53,802 nt of DNA from Variovorax sp. CAN15 (GCF_030462475.1 NZ_JASMRZ010000008.1:91021-144822); one strand, 5' to 3'. Positions 9,735 to 19,346 are shown, numbered from the stretch's first letter. The notes: generated by a model from the sequence alone, not told the origin. Numbers and translations: made by a program.

Positions 9735-10046
9735 CTACATCCGCGCCGTTTCGAGCGATTCGCACTGCCCTTCGATGCCGGCGTGCAGCATGCCCAGCGA
9801 TGCGATCAGCAGGCGCTGGATCGACGAGCGATGAACTTCGTCGAGCAAGGGCTGCACTGCGTCGCGGCGCCCTTCGTCCCATGCGAGCAGTTGCATCAGC
9901 GTGTGCGCGCCATCGATCACGTCGCGTGCATCGTTGAGGAACAACGCTCGCCGTCGTTCCTCGTGATCGAGCTCGTCAACGGGGCTCCATGCGAACGGCT
10001 TGAACTCCGCGCTCTTGGTTTGCGCGGTACTTGATGAATCGGCCAT
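9735..10046 (-). CDS. Small hypothetical protein
   Basis: 103 residues from an ATG that has GGGAGGG six bases upstream, a strong start signal; the longer frame reaching 10214 is not needed. The sequence is soluble and helical (DELDHEERRRALFLNDARDVIDGAHTL is written here only in part: ERRRALFLNDARDVIDG), with Trp and Asp-rich turns. Its size and helical pattern resemble small DUF3077/DUF6124-like proteins, but I cannot assign a family. No membrane segment. Confidence 0.7.
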   Translation of the reverse strand: MADSSSTAQTKSAEFKPFAWSPVDELDHEERRRALFLNDARDVIDGAHTLMQLLAWDEGRRDAVQPLLDEVHRSSIQRLLIASLGMLHAGIEGQCESLETARM

Positions 10047-10496
10047 GTCGGCCCTCCCTGTCGGTTCTGCTTTGCTGCAACCGGCGCATCCGCTGTCAAA
10101 CGAAGGCGGCGGCTCGAACAGGTTGACAGACCGGGAACCGCTAGGCGAAACCGGCAGGGCGCGAGCCCTCCCATCCGAGCCGCCAAAAGGAAGCCGGAAT
10201 GGCAAAAGCCGCAAACCAATTGCGGTATGCGGCTTTCACCGCGGTTCTTTCAGGCTGTCAAACCTGGCCTCGCTGGTCGCGAAGCGGTCTGGAATGTAGC
10301 CGTCCGCCCTACCCTCGTCAATCGAGGTCGAATCTCTCGCATCCGAGCGGCTCGCATGAACTTGCGCCGGGCAGGCACCGCTGCCTATTCAACAGGCAAC
10401 GTGGCGGGAAGCCCCGCCAGTCATGGCTCAGCCTTCCCGCCTCCACCCTCCACCCACAGAGTTGTCCACAGAAAAATCGAACAAGTCACCGAACTG
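10047..10496. other. 450-bp intergenic region with one hairpin
   Basis: I find no convincing gene. The region holds the promoter of the small minus-strand gene to its left and the 3' flank of the acyl-CoA ligase to its right. The only clear structure is an inverted repeat at 10205-10236. Confidence 0.6.
10201..10236 (-). terminator. Candidate terminator of the acyl-CoA ligase transcript
   Basis: AAAGCCGCA and TGCGGCTTT form a 9-bp stem around a 14-base loop; a competing stem CCGCAA/TTGCGG overlaps it. On the minus strand the stem is followed by four T. It is about 260 bp after the ligase stop, so the assignment is weak. Confidence 0.35.
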
Positions 10497-12137
10497 TCAA
10501 ACAGATGTCGTCGCCACGTAACCTTTGAACTGTTCGCGCAGCTTTGTCTTCAGCAATTTGCCAGTGGCCGTGTGCGGCAGGCTGTCGACGAAGACCACGT
10601 CTTCCGGTAGCCACCATTTCGCGACGCGCTCCGCGAGGAATGTGAGCAGTTCCTCGCGCGTGGCTTCCATGCCCGCACGCTTCACCACGATGAGCAGCGG
10701 ACGCTCCTGCCACTTCGGATGCGCGATGCCGATCACCGCCGCCTCGGCCACCGCCGGGTGTGTGCTCGCCGCGTTCTCGAGATCGATGGACGAGATCCAC
10801 TCGCCGCCCGACTTGATGACGTCCTTCGCGCGATCGACGAGTTGCACGTAGCCGTCCTCGTCGATGTTGGCGACGTCGCCCGTCGGAAAGAAGCCCTCGG
10901 CATCGAGCACCGGCCCGCCCTCGCTCTTGAAGTAGCCGCTCGCAATCCACGGACCGCGCACGTGCAGGTGGCCGAAGGCCTTGCCGTCGTGCGGCAGGCG
11001 CTGGCCGTCTTCGCCGACGATCTTCAGTTCCACGCCCCATACGCCACGGCCCTGGCGCATCTTCACGCGCGTCTGCTCTTCCTTCGGCATCGACAGGTGC
11101 TTGGGCAGCAGGTTGCCTATCACGCCGATGGGGCTGGTCTCGGTCATGCCCCAGCCCTGCACGAAGTCGGCGCCGAAGTCGCGCTCGAAGCGCTCGATCA
11201 TGCTGCGCGGCGTGGCGGCGCCGCCCACGCCGATGCGCTTCAGGCCGATGGCGCGCGTGTCGATCTCGGGGTGCGCATCGAAGTACTGGAACAGCATCAG
11301 CCAGATGGTGGGCACGGCCTGCGAGAAGCCGACCTTCTCGTCGCGCATCAGCTCGTACAGGCTCTGGCCGTCCATGTGCGGGCCGGGCATGACCAGCTTC
11401 ATGCCGGTCATCGCCGCCGCATACGGCATGCCCCATGCGTTGGCGTGGAACATCGGCACCGCGAGCAGCAGCGTCATCTGCGAGTTGACGCCGAAGGTGT
11501 CGGGTGCGCACTCCATCAGCGAGTGCAGCACGGTGGATCGATGCGAATACAGCACGCCCTTCGGATTGCCCGTGGTGCCCGAGGTGTAGCAAAGCGACGA
11601 TGCTGTGCGCTCGTCGAACTCGGGCCACCCGTACTGCTCGCTCTGCGAGCCCACGAGCTCGTCGAAGCACAGCAGATTGGGCACGTCGATGGACGGCATG
11701 TGCGCGCGGTCGGTCATCGCGATGAAGGCCCGCACCGACTTCAGCGCCGGCGCGAGCTTCTCGACCAGCGGAGCGAAGGTGGTGTCGAAGAACAGCACCT
11801 TGTCTTCGGCATGGTTGACGATGTAGTCGATCTGCTCCGGAAAGAGCCGCGGGTTCACCGTGTGCAGCACCGCGCCCGAGCCCGACACGCCGAAGTACAG
11901 CGCCAGATGCCGCCACGTGTTCCACGCCAGCGTGCCGACGCGGTCGCCGGACTCGATGCCCAGCGTCTTCAGCGCATTGGCCACCTGCTTGGAATGGCGC
12001 TGTATCTCCGCGTAGTTGGTGCGGTGCAGCGGCCCCTCCACCGTGCGGCCCACCACTTCGGCATGCGGGTGGAAGTTGGCCGCGTAGTCGATGAGCGACG
12101 AGATCAGCAGCGGGCGGTCTTGCATCAATCCGAACAT
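10497..12137 (-). CDS. AlkK-like medium/long-chain fatty acid-CoA ligase
   Basis: 546 residues, an ANL-superfamily adenylating enzyme that activates a fatty acid with ATP and CoA. The P-loop motif is [12 protein letters not shown], the A5 motif is [10 protein letters not shown], the A7/A8 hinge is [16 protein letters not shown] followed by [15 protein letters not shown], and the catalytic lysine is in [11 protein letters not shown]. The start [19 protein letters not shown] and overall length match the AlkK-type ligases of alkane and fatty-acid degraders. GGAG lies about eight bases before the ATG. A copy of the shared CGTC-N6-GACG element lies 54 bp upstream, and the gene is divergent from a nitroreductase gene. 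Confidence 0.93.
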   Translation of the reverse strand: MFGLMQDRPLLISSLIDYAANFHPHAEVVGRTVEGPLHRTNYAEIQRHSKQVANALKTLGIESGDRVGTLAWNTWRHLALYFGVSGSGAVLHTVNPRLFPEQIDYIVNHAEDKVLFFDTTFAPLVEKLAPALKSVRAFIAMTDRAHMPSIDVPNLLCFDELVGSQSEQYGWPEFDERTASSLCYTSGTTGNPKGVLYSHRSTVLHSLMECAPDTFGVNSQMTLLLAVPMFHANAWGMPYAAAMTGMKLVMPGPHMDGQSLYELMRDEKVGFSQAVPTIWLMLFQYFDAHPEIDTRAIGLKRIGVGGAATPRSMIERFERDFGADFVQGWGMTETSPIGVIGNLLPKHLSMPKEEQTRVKMRQGRGVWGVELKIVGEDGQRLPHDGKAFGHLHVRGPWIASGYFKSEGGPVLDAEGFFPTGDVANIDEDGYVQLVDRAKDVIKSGGEWISSIDLENAASTHPAVAEAAVIGIAHPKWQERPLLIVVKRAGMEATREELLTFLAERVAKWWLPEDVVFVDSLPHTATGKLLKTKLREQFKGYVATTSV

Positions 12138-12190
12138 GTCTTGTCTCCTGTACGCTGGCCGGATGCTAGGCAGCGGCCATGCCGTGCGGC

Positions 12191-12208
12191 ATCGTCGGAA
12201 GAGACGAT
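12191..12208 (-). promoter_or_regulatory. Shared operator-like element, copy A
   Basis: ATCGTC, six bases, GACGAT: a perfect 6-bp inverted repeat. On the minus strand it reads CGTCTCTTCCGACGATG. Its near edge is 54 bp before the acyl-CoA ligase start and it is about 50 bp before the divergent nitroreductase start. It shares 19 consecutive flanking bases with copy D. Confidence 0.75.
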
Positions 12209-12258
12209 TGAGGCCATCCGAGGGTTGCCCCTAGCATCCGCTTCAAGAGGACTTTTCC

Positions 12259-12930
12259 ATGCACCTTCAGGACGCCATCGCCACCCGCCGCTCGGTGCGC
12301 GACTTTCTAGACACGCCCGTCTCCGGCGACGTGATCCGCCGCGTGCTGCAGCAGGCATTGCGCGCGCCTTCGGGCGGCAACCTGCAGCCCTGGCACCTGC
12401 ATGTGGTGGGCGGCGAAAGGCTCGCCGAGCTCAAGGCCATCATGCGCACGCGCGTGCATGAGGCGCCCGCCGGCGAAGGCAGCGAGTACGACATCTATCC
12501 GCGCGAGCTGGTCGCGCCCTACCGCGACCGCCGCTTCGCCGTGGGCGAGGCGATGTACGAGCTGCTGGGCATTCCGCGCGAAGACAAGGCCGCGCGCCGC
12601 GAATGGTTCGCGCGCAACTACCAGTTCTTCGGCGCGCCGCTCGCGCTGTTCTGCAGCGTCGACCGCCGCATGGGCCCGCCGCAGTGGTCCGACCTGGGCA
12701 TGGTGCTGCAGAACATCATGCTGCTGTTGCGCGCCGAGGGCCTGGACAGCTGCCCGCAGGAATGCTGGGCGATCTACCCGCAGACCATCGGCAGCTTCAT
12801 CGGCCTGCCGCCCGAGCGCATGCTCTTCACCGGCATGGCCATCGGCTACGCCGACCGCAGCCGGCCGCTCGATGCGCTCGTGACCGAGCGCGCGCCGCTG
12901 TCGGAGGTGGCGGAGTTCGTCGGCATCTGA
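12259..12930 (+). CDS. Nitroreductase-family FMN oxidoreductase
   Basis: 223 residues, typical length. FMN-binding hallmarks: RRSVRDFLDTPV at the N-terminus, APSGGNLQPWHLHVV, and a C-terminal IGYADRSRPLD segment. The family uses NAD(P)H to reduce nitro groups, quinones or enones; the substrate here is unknown. AAGAGG lies eight bases before the ATG. It is divergent from the AlkK-like ligase with the shared element between them, so it could be controlled by the same regulator (inference). Confidence 0.9.
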   Translation: MHLQDAIATRRSVRDFLDTPVSGDVIRRVLQQALRAPSGGNLQPWHLHVVGGERLAELKAIMRTRVHEAPAGEGSEYDIYPRELVAPYRDRRFAVGEAMYELLGIPREDKAARREWFARNYQFFGAPLALFCSVDRRMGPPQWSDLGMVLQNIMLLLRAEGLDSCPQECWAIYPQTIGSFIGLPPERMLFTGMAIGYADRSRPLDALVTERAPLSEVAEFVGI

Positions 12931-13003
12931 GCGCGGGCCCTGCCCCGGCCGCGGAACGGATCGTGCTAGCCCTCGTGGCACAACGAACAGCACGAGACGC
13001 CAC

Positions 13004-13798
13004 ATGCTCATCGCACAGATCTCCGACCCGCACATCCGCCCCGCAGGCCAGCTCTACCAGGGCGTGGCCGACTCGAACCGCATGTTCGGGGAAGCCGTCG
13101 ACCACCTGCACGCGCTCGACCGCCGCCCCGATCTCGTGCTGGTGACCGGCGACCTCGTCGACGAGGGCCGCCCCAAGGAATACGCGCAGGCGCGGCGCCT
13201 GCTCGCGAAGCTGGAGATCCCGTACCTCGTGATCCCCGGCAACCACGACCACCGCGAGAACTTCCGCGCCGCCTTCGCCGACCACGCTTACCTGCCGGCC
13301 GAGGGTGCGCTGCACTACTGCATCGACGACCATCCGGTGCGCATCGTGGCTCTGGACTCGTGCATCCCCGGCCTCCATCACGGCGGTATCGACGCGCAGG
13401 GCCTCGCATGGCTGCGGCGCACGCTGGAGTCCGACCGCATCAAGCCCACGCTGCTGATGCTGCACCATCCGCCCTTCATCAGCGGCATTCCCTACATGGA
13501 CGCGTACCGCTGCATGGACACCATGCCGCTCGAAGCCATAGTGCGCGGAGCCCCCAACATAGAGCTGGTGCTGTGCGGCCACGTGCACCGCACGATGCTG
13601 CGCCGCTGGGCCGGCACCGTCGTGTGCTCCTGCCCGAGCAGCACGACCGAGATCGCGCTGCAGTTGGCCGAAGGCGCGGCGCCGGCCTCGTACATGGGCC
13701 GGCCGGGCTGCATGCTGCACCTGTGGAGCGAGGCGCATGGCATGGTGAGCCATGTCAGCCACATCGGGGCGATGGAAGGGCCGTTTCCGTTCGCCTGA
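13004..13798 (+). CDS. Metallophosphoesterase, CpdA-like cyclic-nucleotide phosphodiesterase
   Basis: 264 residues with all calcineurin-type metal motifs in order: SDPHI, VTGDLVDEG, PGNHDH, LHHPPF and GHVHR. The spacing matches the class III (CpdA/GpdQ-like) cyclic-nucleotide or glycerophosphodiester phosphodiesterases. The actual substrate cannot be read from sequence. The ATG begins MLIAQISDPH directly at the first metal motif, as in the family. It stands alone, 73 bp after the nitroreductase gene. Confidence 0.88.
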   Translation: MLIAQISDPHIRPAGQLYQGVADSNRMFGEAVDHLHALDRRPDLVLVTGDLVDEGRPKEYAQARRLLAKLEIPYLVIPGNHDHRENFRAAFADHAYLPAEGALHYCIDDHPVRIVALDSCIPGLHHGGIDAQGLAWLRRTLESDRIKPTLLMLHHPPFISGIPYMDAYRCMDTMPLEAIVRGAPNIELVLCGHVHRTMLRRWAGTVVCSCPSSTTEIALQLAEGAAPASYMGRPGCMLHLWSEAHGMVSHVSHIGAMEGPFPFA

Positions 13799-13928
13799 GC
13801 AGGCGAGCGTTCAGGCGCTCAGGATCTCTTCAGGCAATGCGGACAGAATCCGCGCCAGGTCCCGCAAGGAACGCCGAAGCCACGAGAAGGACGCGAAGAG
13901 GCCGCCCCAATCGACAAGGAGTCACCTG

Positions 13929-14189
13929 ATGCAGAAACAACAACCGCCCTACTGGTTTCCCGCCAAACGCTACGGCTGGGGCTGGAGTCTTCCCAACCGC
14001 TGGCAGGGCTGGGTGGTGGTCGCCATCTACGCCGCGCTGGTGCTGGCCGCCGTGTATTCCCTTCATCCGGAGCGCGAACCGCTGCGTTTCTTTCTCGGCC
14101 TCGCGATCCCGACCATCGCGCTCGTCGTGGTCTGCTGGCTGAAGGGCGAGCCGCCGCGCTGGCGCTGGGGCGACGACAACCAGAAATAG
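13929..14189 (+). CDS. Small two-helix membrane protein
   Basis: 86 residues from an ATG with AAGGAG eight bases upstream. Two membrane segments: WVVVAIYAALVLAAVYSL and FFLGLAIPTIALVVVCWL, with Trp- and Arg-rich ends (PPRWRWGDDNQK). No known function. It lies 32 bp before an AraC regulator gene on the same strand. Confidence 0.75.
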   Translation: MQKQQPPYWFPAKRYGWGWSLPNRWQGWVVVAIYAALVLAAVYSLHPEREPLRFFLGLAIPTIALVVVCWLKGEPPRWRWGDDNQK

Positions 14190-14221
14190 CCCCCCGGCGG
14201 CCCCGCGCGCAGAATGCCGCC

Positions 14222-14989
14222 ATGCCCCACGACCGCACGCTCCTCTACGCCGGGCGCGAGTTCACGGTGGAGCACCTGCGATCGCATGGGAAGGAAGAGC
14301 CTGGCTGGAGTGGCCCCTACACGCTCGAATCGCGCCGCATCGTCTTCCCTGCCGGCCGCGCGATGCTCGACTTGCGTTGGGGCGAAAGCACCTGGCAGAT
14401 CGACGGGCTGACCGCCATGCATCTGGCCGATGCCATGGTCTACCAGTTGCGCGCCGCAACACAGGCGACGCAGCGCAGCGTGATCGTCAGCCGCCACCAT
14501 CCAGGTCGCGCCGACGACGCAACGCCTGCGTTCTGCCTGCTCTCGCCAAGGTCGCTGTACCGGATTCACGCGGCCCAGCGCCAGTTGCGCGCGGGCGACG
14601 GCGGCGCACTGGCCATCGCGTCGCTGGTCGACGAGTTTGGAACGGCCCGACGGCAGTCGCCGCTGACGGGCGCGGTCGCACGCGCCAGGCGGCTGCTTGC
14701 CGAAACCGCCGATCGCGGCACGCGGCTCTCGCTGCACGAACTCGCCGACGCGGTCTCGCGCTCGCCCTTCCATCTGGCTCGCAGCTTCCGCCAGCACACC
14801 GGCCTGAGCCTCCACCAGTACCGCCTGCACCTGCGCCTCGCCTCGGCCATGGAGCGCCTGGTCGATGGCGACACCGACCTCGCCGGCATCGCGCACGACC
14901 TCGGCTACTGCAGCCAGAGCCACCTCGGCGCGGTGTTCAGGCGCGAAATCGGCATCACGCTCGGCGAAGCCCGACGCGCACTGGCATGA
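14222..14989 (+). CDS. AraC/XylS-family transcriptional regulator
   Basis: 255 residues. The N-terminal 135 residues form the effector or oligomerisation part. The C-terminal 100 residues carry the double helix-turn-helix: LSLHELADAVSRSPFHLARSF in part, then QYRLHLRLASAMERL, and DLAGIAHDLGYCSQSHLGAVF with the FRREIG end. It precedes a DMT transporter gene by 56 bp on the same strand and may control it (inference from context). Confidence 0.88.
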   Translation: MPHDRTLLYAGREFTVEHLRSHGKEEPGWSGPYTLESRRIVFPAGRAMLDLRWGESTWQIDGLTAMHLADAMVYQLRAATQATQRSVIVSRHHPGRADDATPAFCLLSPRSLYRIHAAQRQLRAGDGGALAIASLVDEFGTARRQSPLTGAVARARRLLAETADRGTRLSLHELADAVSRSPFHLARSFRQHTGLSLHQYRLHLRLASAMERLVDGDTDLAGIAHDLGYCSQSHLGAVFRREIGITLGEARRALA

Positions 14990-15045
14990 CGACCGGCGCA
15001 CGAATTTGATAGCCATCGCACTGCGCGGTCGCGAGACTGCGGGCG

Positions 15046-15978
15046 ATGCTGGATCGCAACCTCCTCACCGGCCTGCTCGCTGCCCTGGCCGCCGCCTTCA
15101 TCGGCAGCGCATGGCAACTCGTCTCGCGCCACGGCGTGACCACCACGCTCGGTCCCATCGACCTCGCGCTGCTGCGCTACGGCATTCCCGCGCTGCTGCT
15201 CGCGCCCCTTTGGTTCGGCAAGAAGCGCATCGCGCCGAAGGCATCGCTGCCCGCGCTCGTGCTGCTCGCCGCAGGTGGCGGCTTGCCCTTCGGCCTGCTG
15301 GTGCTGGCCGGCGCGCAATGGGCGCCCGCGAGCCACATGGGCATCTTCATGGCGGGCAGCCTGCCGCTCTTCACCGCCATCGGCGCGTGGCTGCACAAGG
15401 GGCAGAAGATCGAAGGCATCAGGCTCGTCGGGCTGGCTTGCATCGCGGTCGGTATGGCGCTGTTCGCAATGGGCAGCTTCAGCGGTGGCGGCGGTTCGAA
15501 CGACTGGCGCGGTGATGTTCTCTTTCTTGCAGCGGCCGTACTGTGGGCGGCGCACTCGCTCGCGTTCGCGCACTGCGGACTCACGCCATGGCAGGGCGCG
15601 GCGTTCGTGAACGGATGGTCGGCGCTGCTGCTGGCGCTGCTCGTGCTGCCGTTCGCCGGCGTACCGAAGCTGCTCACCGCCCCATGGCCCGATGTCGCAT
15701 TGCAGGCCACGACGCAGGGCGTGGTCGCCGGCCTGCTCGGGCTGGTGGTCTACATGGTCGCCGTCGCCAGGCTCGGCGCATCGCGCGCATCGCTCTCGGC
15801 GGCACTGGCGCCGGTGCTGACCACGCTGGGCGCTGCGGCGTGGATGAATGAGCCCATCACCGGCGCGGTGCTGCTGGCGCTGGCGCTGGTGGTGCCGGGG
15901 ATCGTGCTGGCGAGCGGGGCAATTCGTTGGCGCGGCGCGTGGCGAAAGACGAACGAGGAGACGCGACCGTCGACCTGA
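15046..15978 (+). CDS. DMT superfamily (EamA) transporter
   Basis: 310 residues with about ten membrane segments in two EamA halves (GLLAALAAAFIGSAW at the start of the first, VLFLAAAVLWAAHSLAF at the start of the second). The family exports amino acids, metabolites or drugs; no substrate can be inferred. It follows the AraC regulator on the same strand. Confidence 0.88.
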   Translation: MLDRNLLTGLLAALAAAFIGSAWQLVSRHGVTTTLGPIDLALLRYGIPALLLAPLWFGKKRIAPKASLPALVLLAAGGGLPFGLLVLAGAQWAPASHMGIFMAGSLPLFTAIGAWLHKGQKIEGIRLVGLACIAVGMALFAMGSFSGGGGSNDWRGDVLFLAAAVLWAAHSLAFAHCGLTPWQGAAFVNGWSALLLALLVLPFAGVPKLLTAPWPDVALQATTQGVVAGLLGLVVYMVAVARLGASRASLSAALAPVLTTLGAAAWMNEPITGAVLLALALVVPGIVLASGAIRWRGAWRKTNEETRPST

Positions 15979-15994
15979 CGCCGGCAGATGGCTC

Positions 15995-17164
15995 TCAAGC
16001 CGCAGCGATCACCCGGTCCCGCCCCATCGCCTTCGCGCGGTACAGCGCCGCATCCGCCAGCGCCAGCACGTCGTCGATGCCGGAGCCGCCTGCGCTGCTC
16101 TCGCCGGCCGCCACGCCGATGCTCGCGGCCATCGAACCGACGACGGCCATGGTCGAGTCCGCCGGGAAGGGCTCGCCGATGGCCTGCCGCAGGCGCGCCG
16201 CGACCTCCATCGCCTCGGCCTTGCCGGCCTGGGGCAGCAGCACGACGAATTCCTCGCCGCCGTACCGGCCGAGCACGCCCGTGTCGCCGATCGCGCGCTG
16301 CATGCGGCGCACCGCCTCGCGCAGCACGGCGTCGCCCATCTGGTGGCCGAAACGGTCGTTGATGTCCTTGAAGTGGTCGAGGTCCACCATCAGCAGCGCG
16401 CCACGGCGTTCGCCCGAGGCGAAGGCGCCCTGGCAGGCGTCGAGCACGGCGCGGCGGTTGAGCGCGCCGGTGAGCGGGTCGCGCGTGGCCAGGTATTCGA
16501 ACTCGGTGTGCACGCGGTCGGTGGCCATCAGGATGACGGCGATGGACAGCAGCAGCACGGTGAACGAGTACATGCTGATGTAGAGCGACTGGATCCAGGA
16601 GCCCTCCATGAGCCCACTGCCCGCCATGCCCGCCACCACCGACACGAAGCGAAGGGCCGCCACCACCGCCTGCGCCAGCAGCAGCCCGGTCATCAGCCGC
16701 TTGCCGAACACCTCGCCCGCATGCCGCATGTAAAGCTGCGCGTGCCGGAAGAACAGCGCCGCCACCGCCAGGGTGACGAACAGCAGGCGCATCTCGAAGT
16801 CGGGCTTCACGATGCCGAACCAGAACAGCGCCACCGCCAGGACGCAGTTCAGTACCGTCCAGCCCCGGGTGTCGCTGCGGCCGAACAGGAACTTCTGGCT
16901 GCCTGCGTAGTACAGGATGCAGGCCTGGTACAGCACGAAGTTGGCGACCACGATGGTGAGGAAGTCGGGGAAGTAGCCGCGCGCCGCGAACAGCATGGTG
17001 CTCACGAAGGCGACCAGCGGGGCCTTCGCCCAGTCGCCCAGGCCCTGGATGCTGCGCGGATAGCTGCGCTGCATGAAGAAGACGACGAGCGCCATCATGA
17101 CGCCCATGACGCCGGCCAGCAGGATGACGGAGCGGGGATCGAGAATCGATGGCGAAGCGCCCAT
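15995..17164 (-). CDS. Membrane diguanylate cyclase (GGDEF)
   Basis: 389 residues. The first 210 residues hold about seven membrane segments (SVILLAGVMGVMMALVVFF, FLTIVVANFVLYQACILYY and others). The C-terminal half is a GGDEF domain with DPLTGALNRRAVLD, MVDLDHFKDINDRFGH and the catalytic GRYGGEEF. It should make cyclic di-GMP from two GTP. The inhibitory RxxD site normally just before the active site is absent (the positions read GDTGVL), so product feedback is probably lost. No EAL domain. It is convergent with the DMT transporter gene, 16 bp away. Confidence 0.92.
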   Translation of the reverse strand: MGASPSILDPRSVILLAGVMGVMMALVVFFMQRSYPRSIQGLGDWAKAPLVAFVSTMLFAARGYFPDFLTIVVANFVLYQACILYYAGSQKFLFGRSDTRGWTVLNCVLAVALFWFGIVKPDFEMRLLFVTLAVAALFFRHAQLYMRHAGEVFGKRLMTGLLLAQAVVAALRFVSVVAGMAGSGLMEGSWIQSLYISMYSFTVLLLSIAVILMATDRVHTEFEYLATRDPLTGALNRRAVLDACQGAFASGERRGALLMVDLDHFKDINDRFGHQMGDAVLREAVRRMQRAIGDTGVLGRYGGEEFVVLLPQAGKAEAMEVAARLRQAIGEPFPADSTMAVVGSMAASIGVAAGESSAGGSGIDDVLALADAALYRAKAMGRDRVIAAA

Positions 17165-17236
17165 GGACCCCGATTATGTTGGCATCGGCCTCCACCGCTC
17201 CACGGGCTGCCTCCCGCGATTACCCTGCCATCGCCG

Positions 17237-18415
17237 TCACAGCCGCTCGACGATGGTCACGTTGGCCATGCCGCCGCCCTCGCACATGGTCTGCAGGCCG
17301 TAGCGCTTGCCGCGCTGGCCGAGCGCGTGGACCAGCGTGGTCATCAGCTTGGTGCCCGATGCGCCCAGCGGATGGCCCAGAGCGATCGCGCCGCCGTTCA
17401 CGTTGAGCCGCGCCGGGTCGGCGTCGAGCGCCTGCAGCCAGGCCAGCGGCACCGGCGCGAAGGCCTCGTTGACTTCGTACAGGTCGATATCGGCGATCTT
17501 CATGCCCGCCTTCTTCAGTGCGCGCTGCGTGGCGGGCAGCGGCGCCTCCAGCATGATCACCGGATCGTGTCCCATCACGCTCATGTGGTGGATGCGCGCG
17601 AGCGGCTCCACGCCCAGCGTCTTCAGGCCGCGCTCGTTCACCACCATCAGGCCGCTGGCGCCGTCGCAGATCTGGCTGGCGGTGGCCGCTGTGCAGCGCC
17701 CGCCCTCGGCGATGAGCTTCACGGCGGCGATGCTCTCCAGCGTGGCGTCGAAGCGGATGCCTTCGTCCACGGTGTGCTGCTCGCCGGGCTCGGTGCCGTC
17801 GGCCATGCGCACCGCCAGCGGCACGATCTCGCGTTCGAAGTGGCCGGCCTTGGTGGCGGCGATGGCGCGTCGGTGGCTTTCCAGCGCGTAGCGATCGAGC
17901 TCGTCCTTCTCGATGCCGTAGTTCCTGGCGATCATCTCGGCGCCGGTGAACTGGCTGAACTGCACGTCGGGGTAGCGCCTGGCCATGAGCGGGCTCACGT
18001 AGAAACCCAGCCCGTTCTTCAGCGGCAGCGTGACGGGCATGCCCATGGGCACGCGCGTCATGCTCTCCACGCCGGCGGCGATCACGATGTCCATGGTGCC
18101 CGACATCACGGCCTGCGCCGCGAAGTGCAGCGCCTGCTGCGACGAGCCGCACTGCCGGTCGACCGAGGTGGCCGGCACCGACTCGGGCAGCTTCGAGGCC
18201 AGCACCGCGTTGCGCGCGATGTTGGAAGACTGCTCGCCGGCCTGGTCGACGCAGCCCATGATGACGTCCTCGACCAGCGCCGGGTCGGCGCCTGCGCGCT
18301 CCACCAGCGAGTTCAGCACCTGCGCGGCGAGGTCGGCGGGGTGCCAGCCGGCGAGGCGGCCGTTGCGGCGGCCTCCGGCGGTGCGGGCGGCGGCGACGAT
18401 GAATGCTTCGGGCAT
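17237..18415 (-). CDS. Acetyl-CoA acyltransferase (thiolase)
   Basis: 392 residues, standard thiolase length. Active-site residues: nucleophile Cys89 in VDRQCGSSQQ, NEAFAP, the histidine in GGAIALGHPLGASG and the second cysteine in MCEGGGMANV. It cleaves 3-ketoacyl-CoA with CoA. It follows the HSD10-like dehydrogenase gene by 46 bp on the same strand, so they likely form one transcript driven by the element-bearing promoter upstream of the dehydrogenase. Confidence 0.95.
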   Translation of the reverse strand: MPEAFIVAAARTAGGRRNGRLAGWHPADLAAQVLNSLVERAGADPALVEDVIMGCVDQAGEQSSNIARNAVLASKLPESVPATSVDRQCGSSQQALHFAAQAVMSGTMDIVIAAGVESMTRVPMGMPVTLPLKNGLGFYVSPLMARRYPDVQFSQFTGAEMIARNYGIEKDELDRYALESHRRAIAATKAGHFEREIVPLAVRMADGTEPGEQHTVDEGIRFDATLESIAAVKLIAEGGRCTAATASQICDGASGLMVVNERGLKTLGVEPLARIHHMSVMGHDPVIMLEAPLPATQRALKKAGMKIADIDLYEVNEAFAPVPLAWLQALDADPARLNVNGGAIALGHPLGASGTKLMTTLVHALGQRGKRYGLQTMCEGGGMANVTIVERL

Positions 18416-18461
18416 GGAGTTCTCCTGTCTGTCTATATCTGTATGAATGCGCGGGTCCGGG

Positions 18462-19244
18462 TCAGCGCGGCGCCATGCGGATCGCCCCGTCGAGCCGCAC
18501 GCTCTCGCCGTTGAAGTAGCCGTTGGTGATCATCAGCTCCGCCAGCGTCGCGTACTCCGCCGGCTTGCCCAGGCGCTTCGGGAAGGGCACCGACGCCGCC
18601 AGCGCGGCCTTCACGTTGTCGGGCGCGCCCTGCAGCAACGGGGTGTCGAAGATGCCCGGCAGGATGGTGTTGACGCGGATGCCCTCGCTCATGAGGTCGC
18701 GCGCGATGGGCAGCGTCATGCCGACGATGCCGGCCTTCGAGGCTGTATAGGCCGCCTGCCCCATCTGGCCGTCCTGCGCCGCCACCGAGGCGGTGTTGAC
18801 GATCGCGCCACGCTCGCCGTCCTCCAGCATGTCGAGCGTGAGCATGCCGGCGGCCGACTTGGCGATGCAGCGGAAGGTGCCGACCAGGTTGATCTGGATG
18901 ATGCGGTCGAAATTCGCGAGCGGAAAGTGCTTGATCTCGCCCGTGGCCTTGTCGCGGCTCGCGGTCTTCACTGCGTTGCCGGTGCCGGCGCAGTTGACCA
19001 GCACGCGCTCCTGGCCGTGCGCCGCGCGCGCCCTGGCGAAGGCCGCATCCACCTGCTCCTCGGAGGTGACGTCGACCTTGCAGAAGATGCCGCCGAGTTC
19101 CTTCGCCAGGGCCTCGCCCTGCTCGGCATTGAGGTCGAAGAGCGCGACTTTCACGCCATGGCCCGCGAGGCGGCGCGCGGTGGCGGCGCCCAGGCCCGAG
19201 GCGCCGCCGGTGACGACGGCCGCAATGCTGGAATCGAGTTGCAT
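18462..19244 (-). CDS. HSD10-like short-chain 3-hydroxyacyl-CoA dehydrogenase
   Basis: 260 residues. The NAD-binding motif is TGGASGLG, with NCAGTGNAV, then catalytic Ser in NTASVAAQDGQMGQ and the YTASK pair. The sequence follows human HSD17B10 closely in several places (VTGGASGLG, MTLPIARDL, LDGAIRM). That family oxidises 2-methyl-3-hydroxybutyryl-CoA and other short 3-hydroxyacyl-CoAs and steroids. It works just before the thiolase step, and the thiolase gene follows it. The chosen ATG has AAGGA ten bases upstream; the longer frame reaching 19784 is a shadow of the divergent regulator gene. Confidence 0.92.
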   Translation of the reverse strand: MQLDSSIAAVVTGGASGLGAATARRLAGHGVKVALFDLNAEQGEALAKELGGIFCKVDVTSEEQVDAAFARARAAHGQERVLVNCAGTGNAVKTASRDKATGEIKHFPLANFDRIIQINLVGTFRCIAKSAAGMLTLDMLEDGERGAIVNTASVAAQDGQMGQAAYTASKAGIVGMTLPIARDLMSEGIRVNTILPGIFDTPLLQGAPDNVKAALAASVPFPKRLGKPAEYATLAELMITNGYFNGESVRLDGAIRMAPR

Positions 19245-19315
19245 CTGCTGGTGTCCTTGAGGTGTCTTGGATGGTTTGTCGCCGCCCAGTTTAGGAAGCA
19301 GAATCGGCCGCACAC

Positions 19316-19333
19316 ATCGTCGGAAACGACGGG
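19316..19333 (-). promoter_or_regulatory. Shared operator-like element, copy B
   Basis: CGTCG, four bases GAAA, CGACG. On the minus strand it reads CGTCGTTTCCGACGATG. Its near edge is 72 bp before the HSD10-like gene; its other edge is about 15 bp before the ATG of the divergent LuxR-type regulator gene, close enough to let the bound protein also repress that gene. Confidence 0.75.
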
Positions 19334-19346
19334 ATTTCAGCGCCGC

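Noticed and set aside
10046..10214. Longer frame for the small minus-strand gene
   Set aside because: The strong Shine-Dalgarno is at the ATG of 10046; the extension has no homology features.
15848..18514. 888-codon plus-strand frame across the diguanylate cyclase and thiolase genes
   Set aside because: Antisense to both real genes; composition is typical of shadow frames.
18447..19346. N-terminal extension of the LuxR regulator frame
   Set aside because: Runs antisense through the HSD10-like gene. The MalT-type protein begins at the ATG at 19347.
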